A stretch of 64,000 nt of DNA from Verrucomicrobiaceae bacterium. Lineage in GTDB: Bacteria; Verrucomicrobiota; Verrucomicrobiia; Verrucomicrobiales; Verrucomicrobiaceae. The stretch spans positions 2,356,001 through 2,420,000 of the forward strand of contig JADJPM010000004.1 of NCBI GenBank assembly GCA_016713245.1. The letters are read 5' to 3'. Below, in pieces: positions 35,516-43,920 of the stretch (positions are counted from its first letter, which is position 1; every line of letters begins with the position of its first letter). The position numbers were made by a program, and so were the translations under genes. Under the pieces are notes generated by a model, which was given only the letters and a program-made list of their open reading frames with translations, ran no database searches and was not told where the DNA came from.

Positions 35516-36193
35516 TCATTTCGACTCGGGGCGGGTAACCGGTTGTCCAACACCGTCTTGTTCTGCTTTCTTTTGGTAGAGGCGCTTACCTCCCCGATCA
35601 ACATAAAGAACCGTCTTCTTATCGCCCGTTCCGACGGCCACCGATGCGCCCGTGTCGAAGATGTAAACAAAGACATGAATCCCGCTCCCAATGTCCATAT
35701 GGGGTTCTCCGAGAATGCGGGAAAGCTCATCAAATGTGGGAGTGCTGCCGAGTGCCTTCGTAAGTTCAGGAAGAATCTTGCATGACTCAAGGGGAACTGG
35801 GCCGAAATCGCTTCCCATCTCAAGGACAAATGCCTTCTGTTCCGAAAGACCAGCATCGAAGCGCAGATAAAAACGCCCGCGCTCCTTGAGCTTGAGGACC
35901 GGAAATGTAGGGCATCGATAACCGCCTCCAAGCGGAGATGTCTCGTAAAAAATCTCAATCGTATTGGAGTCACCGAGTAGGTCCTTACCTTTATGAACGT
36001 TCGCGACGTCAAGCACTGCTCTCATCAACTCAACCTTTGCGGTGGGCTGATCGCGAACCTTCTCGATTTTGGTCACGGTTGCATCTACAACGGCTTGACG
36101 ATGCTCTGCACGTTGGTCGGCTGTCCAAACAGGTTCATCGGCGAGGCAGAGACCACCGAACGCAAACAGGATGGTCGTGACGAGCATCTTCAT
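35516..36193 (-). CDS. Secreted hypothetical protein
   Basis: 225 residues from the ATG at 36191-36193, chosen because it opens a clear signal peptide (MKMLVTTILFAFGGLCLA, then DEPVW). The longer in-frame extension to 36349 crosses the group II intron end and is not credible. The mature domain has alternating hydrophobic strands (KVELMRAVLDVANVHKG, NTIEIFYET, RFYLRFDAG, HVFVYIFDTGASVAVG), two cysteines (YRCPTF, ESCKILP) and ends in a charged tail. No family is recognised. Base composition is clearly more AT-rich than its neighbours, which suggests recent transfer. Confidence 0.7.
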   Translation of the reverse strand: MKMLVTTILFAFGGLCLADEPVWTADQRAEHRQAVVDATVTKIEKVRDQPTAKVELMRAVLDVANVHKGKDLLGDSNTIEIFYETSPLGGGYRCPTFPVLKLKERGRFYLRFDAGLSEQKAFVLEMGSDFGPVPLESCKILPELTKALGSTPTFDELSRILGEPHMDIGSGIHVFVYIFDTGASVAVGTGDKKTVLYVDRGGKRLYQKKAEQDGVGQPVTRPESK

Positions 36194-36641
36194 TTTCTTG
36201 GCAGAACGCCTCGGATCAGGCGACGGCGAGCGCAAGACGTTGCTGACACCACAGGTAGCCTTCGAGCCTTTGCCTGCATCCGTTTTGTGTGTGCCCAGCA
36301 TGGGCACAGTCCTGATGGGGTTAAAGTCCCCTGTAGATAAACCAGACATGACGAAAACATACTCATGAAACTACCAGCCGAAGTCAAGGCCCGCCGAGTG
36401 ATCGGCGGGCTGAAAGAAGACTACGCAAGACCTGCGAGCCGATGAACAAGAACCTGATAGAAGGCCGTCGCGACGGGGTGAGCTGGCACAACACAGCGAA
36501 ACCCACTGGTGAAGTCGTGCCGGTAAATCAGGCGGCAGTGCGGGGGAGGACTGTGCCCTTACCTGGGGAGGTCTGGAGCGCGAGAGCGCCCCAGAAGTCA
36601 GCAGAGGTCATAGTAGTGACGTGCAGGCCGGGGGCTGAGAG

Positions 36642-38087
36642 ATGCCCGCTTTAAACAACGACACCGGAACACCTGAGCGCATGAAGGACCGAACCAATGA
36701 GGAACTGAGCGACCCCGTGCCGGGGAGCCTGCCCGATGACGCCAAGCGGCCAGGGTGCGGCTCAACTCAGCACGGTGGGAAGCATGGCAAGGTTCAAGAT
36801 GAGACAGAGACGTGGATGGAGCAGGTTCTCGCCCCCACGAACATGCAGAGCGCCTGGCAGCGAGTCAGGCGCAATGGCGGAGCGCCGGGAATGGATGGGA
36901 TGACCATCGGGCAGTTCCCGGCGTTTGCCGGCCAGCACTGGGAGCGGATACGCGCCCAGCTCAGCGAAGGGACCTATCACCCCGCGCCCGTGCGCCGGGT
37001 GTTCATTCCCAAACCCGACGGGTCACAGCGGCCCCTCGGGGTTCCGACGGTGCTGGATCGAGTGATCCAGCAAGCCATCGCCCAAGTGCTCACCCCGCTC
37101 TACGACGGCGAGTTTAGCGAATACAGTTACGGCTTCCGCGAGGGCCGCAGTGCTCATCAAGCAGTGCGCCGAGTGCAAACCGCCTGGGCGCACAAGCTCC
37201 GCCACGCGATCGACTGCGACTTGAAGGCGTTCTTCGACACCGTGAACCACGACCGCCTGCTCAACCAACTGCGCCCCAAGATTGGCAGCGGCAAGCTGCT
37301 GCGCCTGATTGGCCGCTACTTGAGAGCAGGCGTCGTGCTGCCCGACGGCACTCGCGAGGCCACACCTCTCGGCGTGCCGCAAGGCGGACCTTTGTCACCG
37401 TTGTTAGCCAACATCACCCTCGATCCACTGGACAAAGAAATCGAACGCCGAGGGCATGTCCATGCCCGCTACGCCGACGACTTCATCATCGTGGTGGAAG
37501 GCAAAATGAAGGCGCAACGAGTGATGGAGAGCATCACCCGGTTCATCGAGCGCAAGCTCAAGCTCGTCGTTAACCGCACGAAGAGTAAAAGCGGGCCACT
37601 GATCGACAGTTCCTTCCTCGGCTTCTGCATCAGCAGTCGTGGATCGATCAAATGGACGGCGAAAGCGCACGCGAGGTTCAAGCAGAGAGTTAAAGAGATC
37701 ACCCGCCGCAACCGCGGGCACGCCATCAAGGACGTCATCGACGAACTAAGACGGTATGCCACCGGCTGGATGAACTACTTTGGCATCAGCAAGACCTACC
37801 GTGAAGTGCTGGAGCTCGACGACTGGATCAGGCGGCGTGTGCGGCTCTACCATTGGAAGCAGTGGAAAAGGCCGCGCACGCGAAGGCGCAACCTCATCAA
37901 ACTGGGGGCCGATCCCGATGAGGTACACATGGCAAGCCGAAGCCGGAAGGGCTACTGGCGCATGAGCCACAACCGGATCGTGCAACAGGCCCTGAGCAAC
38001 CAACGGTTAAAGGAACAAGGAGTGCCCGAACTGAGAAGTATCTGGATCAAACTGCACTATGGAGAGGCCGTGAACGCTAACCGTTAG
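36642..38087 (+). CDS. ltrA: Group II intron reverse transcriptase/maturase
   Basis: 481 residues. Reverse transcriptase motifs run in order: RNGGAPGMDG (RT1 region), VFIPKPDGSQRPLGVPTVLDRVIQQA (RT2), DCDLKAFFDTVNHD (RT3), GVPQGGPLSPLLANI (RT4), and YADD at 277-280 (RT5, catalytic). The GIIM maturase domain follows (RYATGWMNYFGIS at ~370-382). There is no C-terminal HNH endonuclease motif, so it would move by targeting DNA at replication forks or single-stranded sites. All key residues are intact, so the intron is likely able to splice. Translation may begin at 36642 or at the ATG at 36681. Confidence 0.95.
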   Translation: MPALNNDTGTPERMKDRTNEELSDPVPGSLPDDAKRPGCGSTQHGGKHGKVQDETETWMEQVLAPTNMQSAWQRVRRNGGAPGMDGMTIGQFPAFAGQHWERIRAQLSEGTYHPAPVRRVFIPKPDGSQRPLGVPTVLDRVIQQAIAQVLTPLYDGEFSEYSYGFREGRSAHQAVRRVQTAWAHKLRHAIDCDLKAFFDTVNHDRLLNQLRPKIGSGKLLRLIGRYLRAGVVLPDGTREATPLGVPQGGPLSPLLANITLDPLDKEIERRGHVHARYADDFIIVVEGKMKAQRVMESITRFIERKLKLVVNRTKSKSGPLIDSSFLGFCISSRGSIKWTAKAHARFKQRVKEITRRNRGHAIKDVIDELRRYATGWMNYFGISKTYREVLELDDWIRRRVRLYHWKQWKRPRTRRRNLIKLGADPDEVHMASRSRKGYWRMSHNRIVQQALSNQRLKEQGVPELRSIWIKLHYGEAVNANR

Positions 38088-38096
38088 TCTGATTGG

Positions 38097-38168
38097 AACC
38101 GCCCGGTGCGGAGCCGCATGCCGGGTGGTGTGGGAGGGGTGACAGGCGCAATCCTGTCACCTCCACCC
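38097..38168 (+). ncRNA. Group II intron catalytic domains V and VI
   Basis: From 38097 the RNA can fold as ACCGCCCGG-TGCGG with CCGCA-TG-CCGGGTGGT, the shape of catalytic domain V. A second stem, GAGGGGTGACAGG closing on CCTGTCACCTC around CGCAAT, is the domain VI hairpin that carries the branch-point adenosine. Confidence 0.75.
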
Positions 38169-38319
38169 GATTCGCCCCCGTTGGTTCGTCAGTCATTTGG
38201 CAGTGAAGGATGGTCGTTTGTTGAGTCGAGTGGGAGCGGTCCATAAAAGGCTACCATGCCTAAACGACAACACACGCCAGCGAATCGAGCACTATCTGTC
38301 ACGGCGTCCCAGTAAGTTA

Positions 38320-39315
38320 GAGCATTTTAAATAATACTATAACCGCAAGAAGCAAAATAACCCATCGCATCTTTGGCTGTGATTTTTGAGAACGCTTTGC
38401 TGATGGCTTCATCGAGTTCTTCAGGCGTGCGTGCTTCGTAACTGCGCAGCAGTGCCTTGATCTTGCTCCACATTTTCTCGATCGGGTTGAGATCCGGCGA
38501 GTAGGCCGGCAGGAACTTCACCTCGGCTCCTACTGCCTCAATCAAGGTGGTTACCCGTGGGCTTTTATGCACAGCGAGGTTGTCCATTACCACGATGTCG
38601 CCGCGCCGCAGCGTCGGGCAGAGAACTTCGCCAACATAGGTGACAAACGCTTCTGTATCCGCCGCTCCTGGCAGGTGCATGCAGGCGGTGGTGCCATCCA
38701 GCCGGATGGAGGAGATCATCGTCGTGCTCTGCCAGCGTCCGCAGGGCGCTGCGGGTGCAGTCGCTTGCCTCGTGGTGCCCGCCCTCGCAGCCGGGTCATG
38801 TTGGTTTTGGCTCCGCTCTCGTCGAGGAACACCAGCCGCCAGGGCTCTAGCCCGCCTTGCTTGCGCTTCCACCGCCGCCGCGCTTTGGCGACGTCTTCGC
38901 GGTCTTGCTCGGCAGCGCGGAGCGTCTTTTTTTATATGTCAGCCCCATGTCCACGAGCACATAGTGGATGGCGGGCAGTGTGCACTCCAGTCCGAGCGCG
39001 TCGCGTAGCTCGGCCAAGGTCATGTCAGGCTTGCGCTGGAGTTGTTTGCGAATCGCGATGCGATGCTCGGCCACGATCTTCTTCTTGCGTCCGGCGAGGT
39101 GATGTCGAAGCTTGATGCAGCCGGTCTTGCGCCGCTGCTGGAGCAGCTTTTGACCATGCCGTAAGAGACGCCAAAGCGCCGGGCGACCTGTTCTTGCGTG
39201 CCTTCACCGCGGTCGCAGGTGCTGATGATGCGTTGACGAAGATCGAGAGAGAGTGTGGCCATGCCTTCCCTTAGCACCAGTTTCCCGACATTCCACATTA
39301 TTATTTAAACAGCTC
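38320..39315 (-). mobile_element. IS630-family insertion sequence
   Basis: A 996-bp element. Its ends carry 17-bp terminal inverted repeats that match at 15 positions (38320-38336 and 39299-39315, both starting GAGC and ending TTTAAATAATA). It is flanked by the TA duplication (38318-38319 and 39316-39317) that IS630/Tc1-type elements always make. It encodes a transposase on the minus strand and is inserted in a small leftward gene. Confidence 0.92.
38327..39262 (-). pseudogene. IS630 transposase, split by three single-base deletions as written
   Basis: The protein is readable only across three frames. Adding one base at each of three sites restores one continuous frame: an A in the run at 39148-39151, an A in the run at 38937-38943, and a C at 38753-38755. 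The repaired product starts MATLSLDLRQRI and ends YFASCGYSII, about 330 residues. It has an N-terminal HTH (EQVARRFGVSYGMVKKLLQQ) and the DDE triad in VFLDESGAK, VVMDNLAVHK and YSPDLNPIEKMW. That is a full-length IS630 transposase. Every shift is a missing base in a homopolymer, so the breaks may be residual sequencing error instead of decay. Confidence 0.85.
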
Positions 39316-39567
39316 TAATGACTCTACGGAATCCAGCCCCTCCAAAATATCGACCGTGCGCTGATGCTGGCAAATGAGGTCAGTATCCGATGCACATAGC
39401 TTGCGAACAGAGTCTAAACGGGACTGATAACGACTCAAATAAGCATCTCGGGCCTGAATGACACTGCCGTCGGGAGATGCGAGCAACTCCATCTCACCCC
39501 GATCGACAATGGAGAATGGGTCGAGTATCCACTCAGACAACATTAGCGTGAGGTCATCAGTGGTCAT

Positions 39568-40186
39568 GGCACTAGGCAGTTGGGCGAACGTTGTTTATTC
39601 ACACTTAATTGTGGACGAATCAGATTCGCCCACAGTTTTTTGTGGTTTTTTTGGGGTGGCTTCAGGGAGAAGGAGCTTTATACATCAAAACGAAGGTATT
39701 TTATGACGACGCCGATGGAAGCGAAAATGCCGTCCGGGGTCAAGCCCTGGCTGCGGCGCTTCGTCGGGGCAGTCGGCGCTTGAATGAGGCTTTACCGCCG
39801 CCCATTCAAGATCAGCTCGTTCAGTTTTTGACGCATCACTTCCATGTGGGGATTGGCAAAGGGACTCAATGCTCAACGATTCGGCTCTGGCCACTGACTT
39901 CTGGCGGCATCTGAGAGCGGGCTGAAGCCCGAACTACGAACTCAGAACCGCTCACTGACCATTCGCTACGAACTGGGACGGCAAGATGCCGTCACTCATT
40001 GGGAAGCGGCGTGCTATCCGTGTGTTCCGCGCATTCCGTAGGCCTATCGGACGAGTTCGACGACCACGACGAGAACAGCCTGAAGCACAGGTGGGTGTTC
40101 ACCCCATGGTCGCGGACGAATGACGGGTTGCTTTGTGTTCGTGAAGGCTGTCTGTGAGGGATGCGAATTCAACGGAAGGTTCGGCT
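39568..40186. other. Gene-poor region upstream of the glycosyltransferase operon
   Basis: About 620 bp. It holds a REP-like half-site (39918-39941) and a possible 101-codon + strand frame at 39609-39914, whose middle (FYDDADGSENAVRGQALAAALRRG) looks protein-like but which has no ribosome site and no recognised family; a gene remnant is possible. The promoter of the downstream operon should lie in the last ~200 bp, but no clear -35/-10 pair was found. Confidence 0.4.
39918..39941 (-). repeat. REP-like half-site, exact copy of the one at 3758-3781
   Basis: These 24 bases are the exact reverse complement of 3758-3781 and include the palindrome GGGCTGAAGCCC. Only one arm is present here. Confidence 0.75.
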
Positions 40187-42457
40187 ATGACCACGGTGCC
40201 GTCGTTGACGCGGGTGGCTTTTCTCGGGGACTATGTTCCCCGTCAGTGTGGGATCGCGACCTTTACGCGAGATCTATGCGAGGCCGTCAGTGCGGCGGCT
40301 CCGGAGGCGGAGTGCTACGCGGGGGCGGTGAATGATCGCGTGGAAGGCTATGACTATCCTTCGCGAGTGCGCTTTGAGCTGCAGGAGAAGGACATCGACT
40401 CGTATCGACGGGCGGCGGACTTTTTGAACTTCGACAACGCGGATGTGCTGTGCGTGCAGCATGAGTTTGGCATCTACGGCGGCGCGGCGGGCAGTCATCT
40501 GCTGGCACTGCTGAAGGAGGTGCGCATGCCGGTGGTGACGACGCTGCACACGCTGCTGCGGGAGCCGAATGGGACGCAGCGCAAGGTGATGAATGAGCTG
40601 ATCCAACGCAGCGAGCGGCTGGTGGTGATGGCTCGCAAAGGCGCGGAGATTTTGCGCGAGGTGTATGCGGTGCCGGAGTCGAAAATCGCGGTGATTCCGC
40701 ATGGCATCCCGGATGTGCCGCTGGTGGATTCCTCCACGGCGAAGGCGCAGTTTGGTGTGGAGGGCAAGAAGGTGCTCCTAACCTTTGGCCTGATCGGTCC
40801 GGGCAAAGGCATTGAGCATGCGATCGAGGCGCTGCCGGAGATCATCCAAAGGCATCCAGAGGTGGTGTACATCATTCTCGGGGCCACGCATCCGCACCTG
40901 CTGGCGCATGAAGGCGAGCGCTACCGGCTGAGCCTGGAGTGGCTGGCGGAGGAGTTGGGCGTGCGTGAGCATGTGATCTTTGACAAGCGCTATGTGTCGC
41001 CAGCGGATCTGCGTGAGTTTGTGAGTGCGACGGATATTTACCTCACGCCGTATCTGAACCGCGAGCAGATCACCTCAGGCACCTTGGCGCAGGTGTTTGG
41101 CGCGGGGCGTGCGGTGGTTTCGACGCCGTATCATCATGCGGAGGAGCTTCTCACGGAGGGTCAGGGCATGCTGGTGCCGTTTTCAAATCCGGCGGGCATC
41201 GCGACGGCGGTTTGCGAGTATCTGGAGCGGCCGGAGTTGATTCTGAGCACGCAAAAAGCCGCGTGGCAGGCGGGTCGCGAGATGATCTGGCCTGCGGTGG
41301 CGCATCGCTATCTGGAAACGTTTCGCGAGGCCTGCCTGGAACGCCGTGCTCCGGCACGCACGGCCTTTGCCGGCTGGACGGCGGGTCACAAGCAAGGGCT
41401 GCCCGCCTTCAAGCTGGACCACCTCGTGCGCATGACGGACAGCACGGGCATTTTCCAGCATGCGCTGCACACGGTGCCGGATTTTCATCACGGCTACTGC
41501 ACGGACGACAATGCCCGCGCTTTCATCCTGTGCTGCCTTCTCGATGATCTGGGTGGCCGACCACCCGGTGAGAGCCTAAACGGCCTTTCGACGACTTACC
41601 TAGCCTTTCTGGCCGCCTCGCTGAATCGCGACACGGGCGGCTTTCGCAATTTCATGAGCTTTGGCCGTCAATGGCTGGAGCCTGAGGGCAGCGAGGACAG
41701 TCATGGTCGTGCGCTGTGGGCGCTGGGCACGGGTAGCGTGCATGCGCACCACACCGGGCAGCAAAGGCTGTGCACGAGCTTGTTTGAGGCCGGGCTGGCC
41801 CGCGTGGAGGCTTTCACCTCGCCGAGAGCCTGGGCGTTCTGCCTGCTGGGCATTCACGAGTATCTGCGTGGCAATCCAAACAACCGAGCCGCCATGGCCG
41901 CACGCGAGGTGCTGACGCGTGATCTGATGCGGCTGTGGAAACAGTGCGCCACGACGGAGTGGCCGTGGTTCGAGTCCGGCGCGACGTATGACAATGCCCG
42001 CCTCAGCCAGGCGCTGCTGCTCAGTGGACATGCGATGGACCACGCGGAGATGCAGGACATCGCGCTTCAATCACTGCGCTGGCTGGTTTCGATTCAAAAG
42101 ACGCCGAGCGGATGCTTCCGCCCCATCGGCAGCAATGGCTTCTGCATTCGCGATGGTGCGAGAGCGCACTTTGATCAACAACCCGTCGAGGCACAGGCGA
42201 TGATCTCTGCCTGTCTCGCGGCTCATCAGATCACGAGTGATCCTTCCTGGCTGCGTGAGGCACGCCGTGCCTTTGAGTGGTTCCTCGGCCGCAATGACCT
42301 CGCGATGCCACTTTATGATCCCATCACGGGCGGCTGCGGCGATGGGCTGCACCCGGACCGTGTGAATGAAAACCAAGGAGCGGAGTCCACGCTCGCCTTC
42401 CACCTCGCTCTCGCGGAGATGACCTTTGCGCAGCACCCCCTACCCGCCCGCGCATGA
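40187..42457 (+). CDS. GT4 glycosyltransferase with C-terminal alpha-helical glycan domain
   Basis: 756 residues. The start at 40187 is set by GGAAGG seven bases upstream. Residues ~1-400 form a GT-B fold glycosyltransferase of family 4: N-terminal PRQCGIATFTRDL, VLCVQHEFGIYGG and VVTTLHTLL, the inter-domain VIPHGIPD, TFGLIGPGKGIEHAIEAL and the donor-binding region ending SGTLAQVFGAGRAVVSTPYHHAEELL. Residues ~410-756 are a separate helical repeat domain (TDDNARAFILCCLL, SHGRALWALGTG, YDNARLSQALLLSG, EAQAMISACLAA) resembling (alpha/alpha)6-barrel glycan enzymes. GT4 proteins with this tail are often encoded next to GH130 phosphorylases, as here. The role is probably synthesis of a mannose- or glucose-containing glycan. 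Its stop overlaps the next start (ATGA). Confidence 0.85.
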   Translation: MTTVPSLTRVAFLGDYVPRQCGIATFTRDLCEAVSAAAPEAECYAGAVNDRVEGYDYPSRVRFELQEKDIDSYRRAADFLNFDNADVLCVQHEFGIYGGAAGSHLLALLKEVRMPVVTTLHTLLREPNGTQRKVMNELIQRSERLVVMARKGAEILREVYAVPESKIAVIPHGIPDVPLVDSSTAKAQFGVEGKKVLLTFGLIGPGKGIEHAIEALPEIIQRHPEVVYIILGATHPHLLAHEGERYRLSLEWLAEELGVREHVIFDKRYVSPADLREFVSATDIYLTPYLNREQITSGTLAQVFGAGRAVVSTPYHHAEELLTEGQGMLVPFSNPAGIATAVCEYLERPELILSTQKAAWQAGREMIWPAVAHRYLETFREACLERRAPARTAFAGWTAGHKQGLPAFKLDHLVRMTDSTGIFQHALHTVPDFHHGYCTDDNARAFILCCLLDDLGGRPPGESLNGLSTTYLAFLAASLNRDTGGFRNFMSFGRQWLEPEGSEDSHGRALWALGTGSVHAHHTGQQRLCTSLFEAGLARVEAFTSPRAWAFCLLGIHEYLRGNPNNRAAMAAREVLTRDLMRLWKQCATTEWPWFESGATYDNARLSQALLLSGHAMDHAEMQDIALQSLRWLVSIQKTPSGCFRPIGSNGFCIRDGARAHFDQQPVEAQAMISACLAAHQITSDPSWLREARRAFEWFLGRNDLAMPLYDPITGGCGDGLHPDRVNENQGAESTLAFHLALAEMTFAQHPLPARA

Positions 42458-43920
42458 GTCACCTCGCCATCCACCGCCATCAAATCATCCTCCAGCCGGA
42501 GAGCGCTCGTGTGATCATCCGGCCCTTCATTCCCTCCAGCGCCCGCCGCCTTTCCACCATCATCGGCCGTGCGCTTGCCCTCACGGAGGAAGAGGTGGAA
42601 AAAGAGCTCGCTGCCGTACATGCGGACTTCGACAGCCGCCATTTCGACATCGAGCCGGTGCTGATGAGTCACTTTGCCAAAGTGCAGTCAGAAATCTTCA
42701 CGCAGCGTCCGCTCACCCGCTCGCGGCAGCTCCTCATCGGGGCTCTTTTCAGCGGTGAATACTCGCTGGAGGCCGCCGCGCTGTTTAATCCTTCCATCGT
42801 GCCGCACCCGGATCAAAACGGCGTGGCCGCTGGCGGCCTGCGATTCATCATGAGCCTCCGCGCCACCGGTGAAGGGCACATTTCCTCCATCGAATTCCGC
42901 GAAGGCATCATCGCACCGGATGGACACATCGAGCTCACGCCCGTGTCACGCTATGTGAGCCTTCCCGAGGTGCTTCCCAATCCCGGCTACCGCAAAAAGC
43001 GCTTCATGATCAAGCTGCACGAGATGGGCTTCGACAACGAATGCACCAATTCCGTGCTCGACGCCCTCGCCACGGAATTCAGCCGCAATGAACTCGCCGT
43101 CCGTGTCGCCAGCGTGCGACGCGAAAGTTTGCCGCTCTCCCATGAAACGAAGCGCACGCTGGAGTGCATCCAGTGGCTGGCGGACTCGAACTACGAGCTG
43201 CGCTTCTCCGACAAGCTCGCTCTCAGCGAACGCATCCTCTTTCCCGTCTCCGACAACGAGAGCAACGGCATCGAAGACGCCCGTTTCGTGCGCTTCGTCG
43301 ATGACGACGGCACCGTCACCTACTGCGCCACCTACACCGCTTACAATGGCCGGGCGATTTTGCCCCAGCTCATCGAGACGCTGGACTTCCTGCACTTTCG
43401 TGTGCTCACGCTCAATGGCGGCGCCGTTCAAAACAAAGGCATGGCGCTCTTTCCGCGCCGCATCGGCGGACGCCACGCCATGCTCTCGCGTCAGGATGAT
43501 GAGAACCTCTTCGTCATGTTCAGCGACAATCCGCACTACTGGACGGACCCGCATCTCATCCTCCGCCCCGCTGAGGCCTGGGAGTCCGTGAAGATCGGCA
43601 ACTGCGGTTCGCCCATCGAGACGGAGGCTGGTTGGCTCGTTATCACGCACGGCGTCGGCCCCATGCGGAAATACTGCATTGGAGCCGTGCTGCTCGACAT
43701 CGACGATCCCACGCGAGTCATTGGGCGACTGCGTGAGCCTTTGCTATGCCCCGTCGGCGTCGAGCGTGAGGGTTACGTGCCCAACGTCGTCTATAGCTGT
43801 GGCTCGCTCATCCATGGTGGTCAGCTCATTCTGCCCTATGCCATGAGTGACAAGGCCACCGCGATTGTCAGCATGCCCATCGTTGATTTGCTCAAAACCT
43901 TGGTCGAAGGGGTTGCATGA
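42454..43920 (+). CDS. GH130 family glycoside phosphorylase
   Basis: 488 residues. GH130 enzymes phosphorolyse beta-mannosides to mannose-1-phosphate, or run in reverse to build them. Family signatures are clear: LFNPSIV, the catalytic-acid motif GIEDARF (D275), QNKGMALFPRR for phosphate contact, GNCGSPIETEAGWLVITHGVGPMRKYCIGA, and REGYVPNVVYSCG. A ~100-residue N-terminal extension with RPFIPSS marks the longer bacterial subfamily not yet tied to one substrate. No signal peptide, so it acts in the cytoplasm. It overlaps the GT4 gene and the metallopeptidase gene by 4 bp each, so the three products are probably made together. Confidence 0.9.
   Translation: MSHLAIHRHQIILQPESARVIIRPFIPSSARRLSTIIGRALALTEEEVEKELAAVHADFDSRHFDIEPVLMSHFAKVQSEIFTQRPLTRSRQLLIGALFSGEYSLEAAALFNPSIVPHPDQNGVAAGGLRFIMSLRATGEGHISSIEFREGIIAPDGHIELTPVSRYVSLPEVLPNPGYRKKRFMIKLHEMGFDNECTNSVLDALATEFSRNELAVRVASVRRESLPLSHETKRTLECIQWLADSNYELRFSDKLALSERILFPVSDNESNGIEDARFVRFVDDDGTVTYCATYTAYNGRAILPQLIETLDFLHFRVLTLNGGAVQNKGMALFPRRIGGRHAMLSRQDDENLFVMFSDNPHYWTDPHLILRPAEAWESVKIGNCGSPIETEAGWLVITHGVGPMRKYCIGAVLLDIDDPTRVIGRLREPLLCPVGVEREGYVPNVVYSCGSLIHGGQLILPYAMSDKATAIVSMPIVDLLKTLVEGVA

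Larger units (their letters stand above)
36290..38171 (+). mobile_element. Group II intron with maturase
   Basis: The 5' end is set at GTGTG (36290-36294), matching the GUGYG rule and continuing as GTGTGCCCAGCATGGGCAC, a known opening of bacterial group II introns, with a later GGTTAAAGTCCCC domain I element. The maturase lies in domain IV. Domain V (about 38097-38130) and a domain VI hairpin (about 38134-38168) follow, and the intron is placed to end at GAT (38171), fitting the AY rule. Length is about 1.88 kb. It lies in the intergenic space between two leftward genes, so it interrupts no recognisable coding sequence. Boundaries are predicted, not proven. Confidence 0.85.
38193..39567 (-). 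pseudogene. Small hypothetical gene interrupted by IS630
   Basis: The 5' part, 39567 to 39316, encodes 84 residues (MTTDDLTLMLSEWILDP...) and then runs into the IS, ending artificially in LELFK. Removing the IS and one TA copy rejoins the frame to 38317-38193, giving 42 more codons (beginning TYWDAVTDSA) and a stop, 126 residues in all. The product is acidic, without signal peptide or membrane segment, and belongs to no family I recognise. The exact target duplication supports the reconstruction. Confidence 0.55.

Noticed and set aside
36350..36641. Frames in the 5' part of the group II intron, for example 36442-36654
   Set aside because: This stretch is structured intron RNA (domains I-III); the short frames have no protein character.
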